A DNA stretch of 64,000 nt from the NCBI GenBank assembly GCA_020161065.1, contig JAIUPH010000033.1, positions 1-64,000 on the forward strand, written 5' to 3'. The notes under the pieces were generated by a model. It was not told where the DNA came from. It did not search any database and was given only the letters and a program-made list of their open reading frames with translations. Within the stretch, counting starts at the first letter, position 1, and every line of letters starts with the position of its first letter. A program made the position numbers and the translations under genes. Source of the DNA: Pseudomonadota bacterium. GTDB taxonomy: Bacteria > Pseudomonadota > Gammaproteobacteria > Burkholderiales > Burkholderiaceae_C. Positions 57,462 to 64,000 of the stretch are shown here, in pieces.

Positions 57462-58421
57462 ATGAACAAGCCCACCACGCCCCTGGAGATCCTGCCGCCC
57501 GACATCAGCGCCTTCAAGCGCGGCAACCGCGGCGTCGACTACGTGCACGTGCTCGACTCGGGCCAGGCCGGCCCGCGCGTGATGGTGCAGGCCTTGACGC
57601 ACGGCAACGAGCTGTGCGGCGCCTGGGCGCTGAAGTGGCTGCTCGACGAGCAGCGCTTCGTGCCGCGCCGCGGCCGGTTGACCGTCAGCTTCGCCAACGT
57701 CGAGGCCTTCGAGCGCTTCGATGCCGAAGCGCCGCAGCACTCGCGCTTCGTCGACGAAGACCTCAACCGCGTCTGGGCCGACGACGTGCTGCTGGGCCCG
57801 CGCGACTCGGCCGAGCTGCGCCGCGCGCGCGAGCTGCGGCCTTTCGTCGACGAGACCGAGCTGCTGCTCGACATCCATTCGATGAGCGAGCCCTGCCGGC
57901 CGCTGATGGTCTGCGGCACCGCCGACAAGAACGCCGACTACGCGCGCCAGCTCGGCGTGCCGGCCGATTTGCTGATCGACACCGGCCACCCGGCGGGGCT
58001 GCGCATGGTGGAGCGCGGCGGCTTCAGCGACCCGGCGTCACCGCGCCGCGCGCTGCTGATGGAATGCGGCCAGCATTGGGCCGCGTCGTCGCGCGAGGTA
58101 GCGATCGACACGCTGGCGCGCTTTCTCGCGCTGACCGGCCTGGCCGACGCCGACTGGGCGGCACAGCGCCAGCGCGTGCCGACGCCGCAACGCCAGCGCC
58201 TCGTGCGCGTGACCGAAGCGGTGGTGGCGCGAACCCCGGCGTTCCACTTCCTGGTGCCGGTGGAAGGCCTGGGCGTGGTGCGGCAGGCGGGCACGCCGAT
58301 CGCGCGCGACGGCGACCAGGTCTGGTGCGCGCCTTACGACGACACCGTGCTCGTCATGCCGAACGCCGACCACGTGCGGCCCGGCAATACGCAGGTGCGG
58401 CTGGGGCGCTTCGAAGACTGA
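57462..58421 (+). CDS. M14-family zinc deacylase (succinylglutamate desuccinylase/aspartoacylase-like)
   Basis: 319 aa from ATG 57462. Zinc ligands lie in QALTHGNELCG (HxxE) and LDIHSMSEP (His). LNRVWADD and the C-terminal beta domain (GTPIARDGDQVWCAPYDDTV) match the AstE/AspA branch, which removes acyl groups from N-acyl amino acids. It is divergent from the peptide-type transporter, suggesting that an N-acyl amino acid or peptide derivative is imported and hydrolysed (inference). Confidence 0.87.
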   Translation: MNKPTTPLEILPPDISAFKRGNRGVDYVHVLDSGQAGPRVMVQALTHGNELCGAWALKWLLDEQRFVPRRGRLTVSFANVEAFERFDAEAPQHSRFVDEDLNRVWADDVLLGPRDSAELRRARELRPFVDETELLLDIHSMSEPCRPLMVCGTADKNADYARQLGVPADLLIDTGHPAGLRMVERGGFSDPASPRRALLMECGQHWAASSREVAIDTLARFLALTGLADADWAAQRQRVPTPQRQRLVRVTEAVVARTPAFHFLVPVEGLGVVRQAGTPIARDGDQVWCAPYDDTVLVMPNADHVRPGNTQVRLGRFED

Positions 58422-58424
58422 GCG

Positions 58425-58775
58425 TCAGAACGCGCCGAAGGCGCTGGCCGCCGGCGCGGTGTCGGGGAACAGGGTGTCCAGGCAGCGGCGCAGGCGCAGC
58501 CGGGCGACGCGGCGCTCGGGCTCGTTGCCTTCCAGCGCGTCGAACAGCGGGCCGCGCAGCAGCCACAGGTCCACCGGCTCTTCGGCGTGGTGGACCTGCT
58601 GGCGCAGCCAGTCGCCGCCATCGCGGCTGCCGAGCAGCGCCACCGCGTCCAGGAAGCTGCCCTTGAGCTGCAGGAAGGCGCTGCGCGCGGCCAGCTGGGC
58701 CAGGCGGTCGCCCGGCAGGCCGGCGCCGGCCAGCGCGGCGGTGGGCAGGAAGTGGCGGGGCGCGGGAGACAGCAT
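58425..58775 (-). CDS. Hypothetical protein, 116 aa
   Basis: Not recognised. Sequence starts MLSPAPRHFLPTAALAGAGL and is Leu/Ala-rich with predicted helices (RLAQLAARSAFLQLKGSFLD; ERRVARLRLRRCLDTLFPDT). No signal peptide, membrane segment or catalytic motif is evident. It lies 3 bases from the convergent M14 gene and 16 bases downstream of the next hypothetical gene, with which it likely forms an operon. Coherent acidic/basic distribution supports a real gene. Confidence 0.55.
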   Translation of the reverse strand: MLSPAPRHFLPTAALAGAGLPGDRLAQLAARSAFLQLKGSFLDAVALLGSRDGGDWLRQQVHHAEEPVDLWLLRGPLFDALEGNEPERRVARLRLRRCLDTLFPDTAPAASAFGAF

Positions 58776-58791
58776 GGTGGTGGGCGGCGGT

Positions 58792-59277
58792 TCAGTGCAG
58801 CGTCAGCAGCGTGGCCGGGGCGTCGGCCGGCTGCAGCCGGTGCAGGCCGCGGGCCGCGCCGCGCGTGGCCATGCCGGCGCGCGGCGCGCGGGTCGGGAAG
58901 TGGGTGTTCAGGCGTTGCAGCCGACGGTCGGCCTCGGCTTCGCTGTGCGCGCGGCCAACCTGTTCGTAGACATCGGCGCGCAGGTGCCACAGCTCGCGCA
59001 GCGAACGCGCGTCGGCGATCGCATGGCGCAGCCCGTGGGCGCTGTGGGCCGGCAGGTCGGCCACGCAGGCATCGAAGTCGCGCTTGACGCCGGGCAGCCG
59101 GTTGATCGGCGGCGCGGCCTCTTGCGGCGCCGGCGCCAGCAGCCAGAACAGCAGCCGCTGGCCGAGGCCGGCGGGCGCATGGCGCAGCGAGGGCGGGCGG
59201 ACTTCGACGCGAAACGCGCTCGGGGTGACCAGGGTCGAGCGCGGGCGCCGCAGGGGAAGGAAACGCAACGGGTTCAT
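58792..59277 (-). CDS. Hypothetical protein, 161 aa
   Basis: Not recognised. Starts MNPLRFLPLRRPRSTLVTPS; has a short hydrophobic segment (LGQRLLFWLLAPAPQ), then helical stretches (RDFDACVADLPAHSA type; LRELWHLRADVYEQVGRAHS, with EAEADRRLQRLN following). May be peripheral to the membrane. Upstream partner of the 116-aa gene; 143 bases separate it from the cdd1-like gene. Confidence 0.55.
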   Translation of the reverse strand: MNPLRFLPLRRPRSTLVTPSAFRVEVRPPSLRHAPAGLGQRLLFWLLAPAPQEAAPPINRLPGVKRDFDACVADLPAHSAHGLRHAIADARSLRELWHLRADVYEQVGRAHSEAEADRRLQRLNTHFPTRAPRAGMATRGAARGLHRLQPADAPATLLTLH

Positions 59278-59420
59278 GACGGAGGTATCGGCGCAACGGC
59301 TCTCGGGCTGAAGCCATCTTCGCCCCGCCGGCCGCGACCCCAAGCCCCGAACAAGCGGGGAAATCCGTCCAGTTCTCCCTACACGAGCTGCGCGAGGCCC
59401 GCGCTTGGCGCCAACGGACC

Positions 59421-59765
59421 CTAGACCGCGCCGTATACCGTCTTGCGCTGCGCGGTGTAGGTCCACCACGGCCGGGCCTCGGCGCCGCGCATGAAGTCGG
59501 TGGCGGCCATGAAGCTGTCCAGCACGCAGGGGTCTTGCCGCTGGCCGGTGATGCTGCACAGCGACTGGTACAGCACGAAGGCGTCGCGCGCGGCCAGCTC
59601 GCGCGGATCGAGCACGCCCAGCAGCCGCAGGTCGGCGGCCAGCGCCGGGCCGATGTTGGGCAACTGCTCCAGCGTCTGGCACTCGCCGGCATGGCGGGCC
59701 TTGTGCGGGCGCAGCGTGCGCCGCGCCTGCAGCAGGCGCGGGGCGTCGAGGTTGGGCTCGCTCAT
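59421..59765 (-). CDS. Cdd1-like (pathogenicity locus) helix-hairpin-helix protein
   Basis: 114 aa. An HhH segment (LEQLPNIGPALAADLRLLGV) is followed by DPRELAARDAFVLYQSLCS and DPCVLDSFMAATDFMRGAE, the pattern of the Cdd1/mitomycin-resistance-associated family, whose exact function is unknown. ATG at 59765 overlaps the lexA stop (TGATG), so it should be co-transcribed with lexA and SOS-inducible. DNA binding is inferred from the HhH motif. Confidence 0.82.
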   Translation of the reverse strand: MSEPNLDAPRLLQARRTLRPHKARHAGECQTLEQLPNIGPALAADLRLLGVLDPRELAARDAFVLYQSLCSITGQRQDPCVLDSFMAATDFMRGAEARPWWTYTAQRKTVYGAV

Positions 59766-60442
59766 CACATCAGCATGGTGTTGCGGATCAGGCCGACGGC
59801 GATGCCTTCCAGCTCGAACTGCGGCTCGTTGAAGGGCACGACGATGGTCTCGAAATCGGGGTTCTCGGGAATCAGCTCGATCGCCTTGCTGGTGCGGCGC
59901 AGCCGCTTGACGGTGACGTCGTCGCCCAGCCGCGCGACGACGATCTGCCCGTTCTTGGCTTCGCGCGCCTTCTGCACCGCGAGCAGGTCGCCATCCAGGA
60001 TGCCGGCGTCGCGCATGCTCATGCCGCGCACTTTCAGCAGGTAGTCGGGCCGGCGCGCGAACAGGCTGGCTTCCATCAGGTAGGTCTGGTCGATGTGCTC
60101 CTGCGCGAGGATGGGGCTGCCGGCGGCCACGCGGCCCACCAGCGGCAGCGTGAGCTGCGCGAAGCCGGGCAGCGGCAGCGTGTACTGCTTGCCGCGCGAA
60201 TCGTTCAGCGCGCGCAATGTGTCAGACTTCAAGCGGATGCCGCGCGAGGTGCCGCCCACCAGTTCGAGCACCCCTTTGCGCGCCAGCGCCTGCAGGTGTT
60301 CTTCGGCGGCGTTGGCCGAGCGGAAGCCCAGTTCGGCGGCGATCTCGGCGCGCGTGGGCGGCGCGCCGGTGCGGGCGATGGCGCTTTGCACCAGGTCCAG
60401 GATCTGTTGCTGGCGGGCGGTGAGCTTGGGGCCTTCGTTCAT
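59765..60442 (-). CDS. lexA: SOS repressor LexA
   Basis: 225 aa. N-terminal HTH ([20 protein letters not shown]), self-cleavage site Ala107-Gly108 (RVAAGSP), Ser142 (RGMSMRD) and Lys179 (DVTVKRL) form the complete autoproteolysis apparatus. The ATG at 60442 is preceded by AGGAG; an upstream in-frame start at 60655 runs through the regulatory repeats and is rejected. Two LexA boxes lie 87-121 bases upstream, indicating autoregulation. Confidence 0.97.
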   Translation of the reverse strand: MNEGPKLTARQQQILDLVQSAIARTGAPPTRAEIAAELGFRSANAAEEHLQALARKGVLELVGGTSRGIRLKSDTLRALNDSRGKQYTLPLPGFAQLTLPLVGRVAAGSPILAQEHIDQTYLMEASLFARRPDYLLKVRGMSMRDAGILDGDLLAVQKAREAKNGQIVVARLGDDVTVKRLRRTSKAIELIPENPDFETIVVPFNEPQFELEGIAVGLIRNTMLM

Positions 60443-60500
60443 GCCGGGGTCTCCTGCTGATGGGCGGCGCGGGGGGCGTCGGGCGCACGGGTCGCGCACG

Positions 60501-60545
60501 GGACTTTCACGGACAGGTCTTTCACGAACTGGTCTTTCATACAGC
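60501..60545. repeat. Three tandem 15-bp units upstream of lexA
   Basis: Units GGACTTTCACGGACA (60501-60515), GGTCTTTCACGAACT (60516-60530) and GGTCTTTCATACAGC (60531-60545) share GGNCTTTCA. The third unit contributes most of LexA box 1. The array occupies the lexA 5' untranslated/promoter region. Confidence 0.75.
60529..60544. promoter_or_regulatory. LexA (SOS) box 1
   Basis: CTGGTCTTTCATACAG fits the CTG-N10-CAG pattern, with a perfect ATACAG right half of the gammaproteobacterial-type consensus. It is 87 bases upstream of lexA and 32 bases upstream of the asparaginase GTG. Confidence 0.78.
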
Positions 60546-60547
60546 CA

Positions 60548-60563
60548 CTGTATTTTCATCCAG
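60548..60563. promoter_or_regulatory. LexA (SOS) box 2
   Basis: CTGTATTTTCATCCAG fits CTG-N10-CAG with a perfect CTGTAT left half and one mismatch in the right half. It is centred 19 bases from box 1 and ends only 12 bases before the GTG of the divergent asparaginase gene. Paired boxes upstream of lexA are classical for autoregulated SOS systems. Confidence 0.85.
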
Positions 60564-60575
60564 AAGTTGCGCAAA

Positions 60576-61514
60576 GTGCAAAGCGAATCACCTCGTTTGT
60601 TGGTGTTGGGCACCGGCGGCACCATTGCCGGCCGCGCCGGCACGGCGGCCGACAACCTCGGCTACCAGTCGGCGCAGCTCGGCGTGGACGAACTGCTGCA
60701 GGGCCAGCCGGCGCTCGAAGACCTGGGCATCGAGAGCGAGCAGCTCGCGCAGATCGACAGCAAGGACATGGACCACGCCACCTGGCTGCGGCTGCTGCAG
60801 GCGGTGGACCGCCACCTGGCCCGGCCGGAGCTGCGCGGCATCGTCGTCACCCATGGCACCGACACGCTGGAAGAGACCGCCTGGCTGCTGCAGCGCGTGC
60901 TGGCGCCGCGCAAGCCGGTGGTGTTGACGGCGGCGATGCGGCCGGCCACCTCGCTGCAGGCCGACGGCCCGCAGAACCTGGCCGATGCCCTGCTGGTGGC
61001 CGCCACGCCGGGCGCCGCCGGCGTGCTGGCGGTGCTGGCCGGCAACGTGCACGGCGCGGCCGACGTGCGCAAGCTGCACACCTGGCGGCTGGATGCCTTC
61101 GGCTCCGGCGACGCCGGGCCGCTGGGCCAGGTGCAGCACGGCCGCCTGCGCCAGCACCGCGCCTGGCCGCAGGGCGAGCCGCTCGGCCTGCAGCGCCTGC
61201 CGGCTGACGTGACACGTTGGCCGTGGGTGGCCATCGTCAGCAGCCACGGCGGCGCCGACGCGCGTTCGGTCGATGCGCTGGTCGACGCCGGCGTGCAAGG
61301 CCTGGTGGTGGCCGGGACCGGCAACGGCACGGTGCACCAGGCGCTGGCCGCGGCGCTGGCGCGCGCGCAGGCGCGCGGCGTGGCGGTGCGCGTGGTCTCG
61401 CGCTGCGCCGGCGGGCCGGTGGTGGCGGCGCCGCAATCGCCGTGGCCGGTCTACGAAAACCTCGGCCCGGCGCAGGCGCGGGTGGAACTGATGCTCGAAC
61501 GCATGGCCGGCTGA
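60576..61514 (+). CDS. L-asparaginase family protein
   Basis: 312 aa if the GTG at 60576 is used ([19 protein letters not shown]); no ATG precedes the conserved start, and a TTG lies three codons upstream. Catalytic Thr16 is in GTGGTIAG, and [12 protein letters not shown] carries the second Thr/Asp pair. The enzyme hydrolyses asparagine to aspartate and ammonia; absence of a signal peptide suggests the cytoplasmic form. The translation start is immediately next to LexA box 2, so LexA may repress it. Confidence 0.88.
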   Translation: MQSESPRLLVLGTGGTIAGRAGTAADNLGYQSAQLGVDELLQGQPALEDLGIESEQLAQIDSKDMDHATWLRLLQAVDRHLARPELRGIVVTHGTDTLEETAWLLQRVLAPRKPVVLTAAMRPATSLQADGPQNLADALLVAATPGAAGVLAVLAGNVHGAADVRKLHTWRLDAFGSGDAGPLGQVQHGRLRQHRAWPQGEPLGLQRLPADVTRWPWVAIVSSHGGADARSVDALVDAGVQGLVVAGTGNGTVHQALAAALARAQARGVAVRVVSRCAGGPVVAAPQSPWPVYENLGPAQARVELMLERMAG

Positions 61515-61616
61515 AGCCGCCGCGGCGAGCGATGTGCGGGATCCGACACGGGCCGCCGCAGCTGACCGGGCCGCGGCCCGCATCGCCGGCCGATGGCCCT
61601 GTTAAGCTTGCCCGAC

Positions 61617-63803
61617 ATGCCTGACACCCGCCCCCCGAGCCCGGCCTACCCGCATGGGGCCATCCCGGTCGGCACGCGGCTGGGCGAGTTCGAGATCCGG
61701 CGCGTGCTGGGCGTCGGCGGCTTCGGCATCGTCTACCTGGCCTTCGACCACCTGCTCGAACGCGAGGTGGCGCTCAAAGAGTACATGCCGGCGACGCTGG
61801 TCGACCGCAACGAGACGCTGCACGTCTCGCTGGTCTCGCAGGAGCATGCCGACACTTTCGCTTTGGGCCTGCGCAGCTTCGTCAACGAGGCGCGGCTGCT
61901 GGCACGCTTCGACCACCCGTCGCTGGTCAAGGTGCACCGCTTCTGGGAAGCCAACGGCACCGCCTACATGGCGATGGCGCTGTACCGCGGCCGCAATGCG
62001 CGCGACGTGCGCGCGCAACTCGGCGCGGCGCCCGACGAGGCCTGGGTGCGGCGCATGATCGAGCCGCTGCTGGGCGCGATCGAGCGGCTGCATTCGGAAG
62101 ACGTGTACCACCGCGACATCGCGCCCGACAACATCATGATCGAGCCCGATGGCCGGCCGGTGCTGCTGGACTTCGGCGCCGCGCGCCGCGTCATCACCGA
62201 CCGCAGCCAGGCGCTGACGGCGATCCTCAAGCCGTCGTACGCGCCGATCGAGCAGTACGCCGACGTCAGCGGCATGAAGCAGGGCCCGTGGACCGACATG
62301 TACGCGCTGGGCGCGACGATGCACTTCCTGCTGCTCGGCCGGCCGCCGCCGCCGGCGCCGGGCCGCTCGATCCAGGACACCATGAAGCCGCTGGCCGGGC
62401 AGGCGCTGCCGGGCTGCTCGCCCGAGTTCCTGGCGGTGATCGACTGGATGCTGGCTCCGCTGCCCAACGACCGCCCGCAGACCGTGGCCGCCGTTCGCGA
62501 CGCCCTGGCCGGCCGCACCAAGCCGCCGCAGCGCACGCCGCCGTCGCCCTTCGAGCGCACCGCGCCGATCGAAGGCGGCCCCGGCGCCGGCAATGAAGAC
62601 GCGACCGTGATCGTGCCGCGCGGCGCGGCGCCGCCGCTGCCGCCGAAGCCGGTGGCCGACGAAGACGCCACCGTGGTGGTGCCGCGCACGCCGGCGCCGA
62701 TGGCGCCGCCACCGCGCGCCGCGGCCGCCGACGAAGACGCCACCATCATCTCGCCGCGCTCGTCGGCGTTCTGGATTCCACCGGTGCCACCGCCGCCGGC
62801 GCCCGCGCCGCCGCCGCCTGCACCCGCCCCGCTACCGTTGCCGTTGCCGCAGGCCGCCGCTCAAGCGGCTGCTCAGGCCGCTGCCCAAGCCGCTGCTCAG
62901 GCCGCGACGGGCCCGCGGCCGCACACCACGCAGTACGCGCCGCGCGCGCTGGCCGGGCAGGCCGACGACGCGCCGGCGCCGGCCCCGCGGCGCGCCGCCG
63001 GCGAGCGGCCGCCGGCGTCGCATCCGCCCGCTGCCGCGCCGCCGGCCGGCAGGCAGAAGGCGGCCGCGGCCTCGTCGCCGGCGTGGCTGATGCCGGTGCT
63101 GGGCGGCATGGCCGCGGCGCTGGCCATCGGCGGCGGCCTGTGGTGGTTCCTCGGCCGGCCGGCCGATCTGCCGATGGCCGACGCCAATGCATTGACGACG
63201 CCGGCACCGCCGCCGGTTCCGGCGCCGGCTCCGGCGGCCGATCCGGCGCCGGCGGCGGTCGCGGTCGGCGACACGGCCGCCTCGGCGCCAGTCGCCGTCA
63301 ATCCGGCGCCCAGCCCCGCGCAGGTGCCGCCGCCGGTGGTGGCCCCCACGCCAACCCCCACGCCGACCCCCACCCCCGTACCACCGCCGGTCGGCAATCG
63401 CAATGCGGTGTCGCCGCCGGCCGCCACCCCGCGCGCCAAGCCGGCGGCGGCCGAGCCGGCGCCGCGCCGCGCCGAAGCGCCGTCGCCACGCAACACCACG
63501 ACCAACACGGCCAACACGGCCAGCCCGGTGCCGCCGGCACAAGGCCCGGCCGCGCAGCCGCAGGCCGCGCCGCGCCAAGCGCCCGGCCCGGCACCGGCGC
63601 CGGCGAACACCAGCACCGCCAACGCCGCGCCACCCGCCGACCACCGCCTGCAATCGCCCAGCGAGCGCTGCGCCAAGGAACTGCCGCTGGTACGCCTGAT
63701 CTGCATCGACCTCGTCTGCAACCGGTCAGAGTTCAGCAAGCACCCCGAGTGCGTCACCCTGCGCGCCGAACAGGCGCAGAAGCGCCGGCTCGACGGCAAC
63801 TGA
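61617..63803 (+). CDS. Ser/Thr protein kinase with repeated EDAT motifs and a transmembrane helix
   Basis: 728 aa. Kinase domain residues ~24-300: glycine loop GVGGFGIVY (32-40), Lys54 (VALKEY), HRDIAPDN with Asp167 and Asn172, and DFG at 185-187. HRDIAPDN replaces the common HRDLKPEN, as in PpkA-related proteobacterial kinases. A Pro/Ala-rich linker follows with three near-identical motifs, EDATVIVPR, EDATVVVPR and EDATIISPR, and an AAAQ repeat run. One transmembrane helix (MPVLGGMAAALAIGGGLWWF) leads to a Pro/Thr-rich, likely periplasmic part ending with five Cys residues. No type VI genes lie in the window. Confidence 0.9.
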   Translation: MPDTRPPSPAYPHGAIPVGTRLGEFEIRRVLGVGGFGIVYLAFDHLLEREVALKEYMPATLVDRNETLHVSLVSQEHADTFALGLRSFVNEARLLARFDHPSLVKVHRFWEANGTAYMAMALYRGRNARDVRAQLGAAPDEAWVRRMIEPLLGAIERLHSEDVYHRDIAPDNIMIEPDGRPVLLDFGAARRVITDRSQALTAILKPSYAPIEQYADVSGMKQGPWTDMYALGATMHFLLLGRPPPPAPGRSIQDTMKPLAGQALPGCSPEFLAVIDWMLAPLPNDRPQTVAAVRDALAGRTKPPQRTPPSPFERTAPIEGGPGAGNEDATVIVPRGAAPPLPPKPVADEDATVVVPRTPAPMAPPPRAAAADEDATIISPRSSAFWIPPVPPPPAPAPPPPAPAPLPLPLPQAAAQAAAQAAAQAAAQAATGPRPHTTQYAPRALAGQADDAPAPAPRRAAGERPPASHPPAAAPPAGRQKAAAASSPAWLMPVLGGMAAALAIGGGLWWFLGRPADLPMADANALTTPAPPPVPAPAPAADPAPAAVAVGDTAASAPVAVNPAPSPAQVPPPVVAPTPTPTPTPTPVPPPVGNRNAVSPPAATPRAKPAAAEPAPRRAEAPSPRNTTTNTANTASPVPPAQGPAAQPQAAPRQAPGPAPAPANTSTANAAPPADHRLQSPSERCAKELPLVRLICIDLVCNRSEFSKHPECVTLRAEQAQKRRLDGN

Positions 63804-63819
63804 AGAAAGGCGGCCGCCG

Positions 63820-64000
63820 ATGGCCGATCGCCCGCACCACGCCATCTGGCCGTCGCGCCTGCCGCGCGAACTGGCGGTCCCCGAGACCACCATCGGCTTC
63901 AACCTCGAGGTCAGCGCGCGGCGCCATCCGCACAAGCCGGCCTACCTCTTTCTCGGCCGCGCGCTGAGATTTGCCGAGTGGCTGGCGCAGGCCGAGGCGC
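63820..64000 (+). CDS. AMP-dependent acyl-CoA ligase, N-terminal fragment
   Basis: The gene runs off the right edge; about 60 residues are visible. The N-terminus has IWPSRLPRELAVPETTIGFN, then LEVSARRHPHKPAYLFLGRA and FAEWLAQAEA, the standard beginning of long-chain fatty-acyl-CoA synthetases. The ATG at 63820 lies 16 bases after the kinase stop, suggesting co-transcription. Confidence 0.8.
   Translation, partial: MADRPHHAIWPSRLPRELAVPETTIGFNLEVSARRHPHKPAYLFLGRALRFAEWLAQAEA

Noticed and set aside
60443-60655. N-terminal extension of lexA through the 15-bp repeats
   Set aside because: The frame is open and the repeats read as ERPVR units, but LexA homologues start at MNEGPKLT-like sequence, a good Shine-Dalgarno precedes it, and the LexA boxes lie in the extension.
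61617-64000. Edge of a type VI secretion cluster suggested by the PpkA-like kinase
   Set aside because: No Tss, Fha or TagF gene is visible, and the next gene is an acyl-CoA ligase.

Overview
The window is a roughly 70% GC, densely packed bacterial chromosome segment. Gene content points to a Burkholderiales betaproteobacterium, plausibly the Leptothrix/Rubrivivax/Methylibium group (inference). The indicators are the pyrG-kdsA-DUF1330-eno-ftsB order, three Bug/TctC-type binding proteins, a fused MnhAB antiporter subunit, CioAB oxidase, and a GC-rich intergenic repeat familiar from Comamonadaceae-like genomes. No rRNA, tRNA, CRISPR array, transposase or prophage gene was seen. Most genes sit in operons with ATGA/GTGA/TGATG start-stop overlaps.

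Layout. 1-10049: the tail of a CysQ-like phosphatase, an Mnh/Pha-type cation/proton antiporter operon (AB-C-D-E-F-G, minus strand), a GNAT/TPR pair, and a cyanide-insensitive-type bd oxidase (cioAB). 10248-16907: a 54-aa membrane peptide, a Ser/Thr kinase with TPRs next to an ECF sigma factor, then a lipoprotein - ketoacyl synthase - patatin operon whose synthase has Tyr in place of a catalytic His. 17156-30384: a GNAT and a large catabolic divergon. Its minus arm holds SDR, acyl-CoA dehydrogenase, MaoC, NDP-forming acyl-CoA synthetase overlapping a citrate-synthase-like lyase, AMP-dependent ligase and an MBL hydrolase. Its plus arm holds Bug protein, acyl-CoA dehydrogenase, Bug protein, a dehydrogenase fragment and an IclR regulator. 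An IclR-type operator-like palindrome and an internally deleted IclR remnant lie at the divergence point. Together the genes look like uptake, CoA activation, beta-oxidation-like processing and retro-Claisen cleavage of an unidentified organic acid.

30385-41424: an RsgA-like GTPase behind a structured leader with a 14-codon ORF, an MFS/ferritin-like pair, gamma-carbonic anhydrase-hslO, and the housekeeping series pyrG-kdsA-DUF1330-eno-ftsB-pnuC-NadR-like kinase. 41559-45403: a cobalamin-binding-like protein, a decayed TumE/TumA-like toxin-antitoxin locus, an EamA exporter, an AraC regulator and an apparently intact Phd-UPF0175/DUF3368 toxin-antitoxin pair. 45428-49634: a Bug - TauE - amidohydrolase operon with a divergent LysR regulator.

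49643-64000: a dipeptide-type ABC transporter with two tandem Tat-exported binding proteins and a divergent M14 deacylase, two unknown genes, an HhH protein-lexA pair with two SOS boxes shared with a divergent asparaginase, a second Ser/Thr kinase with repeated EDAT motifs, and the start of an AMP-dependent acyl-CoA ligase. The observations that most merit checking are the KS(His-to-Tyr)/patatin/lipoprotein operon, the synthetase/lyase pair lacking the usual catalytic Asp, and the rsgA leader.
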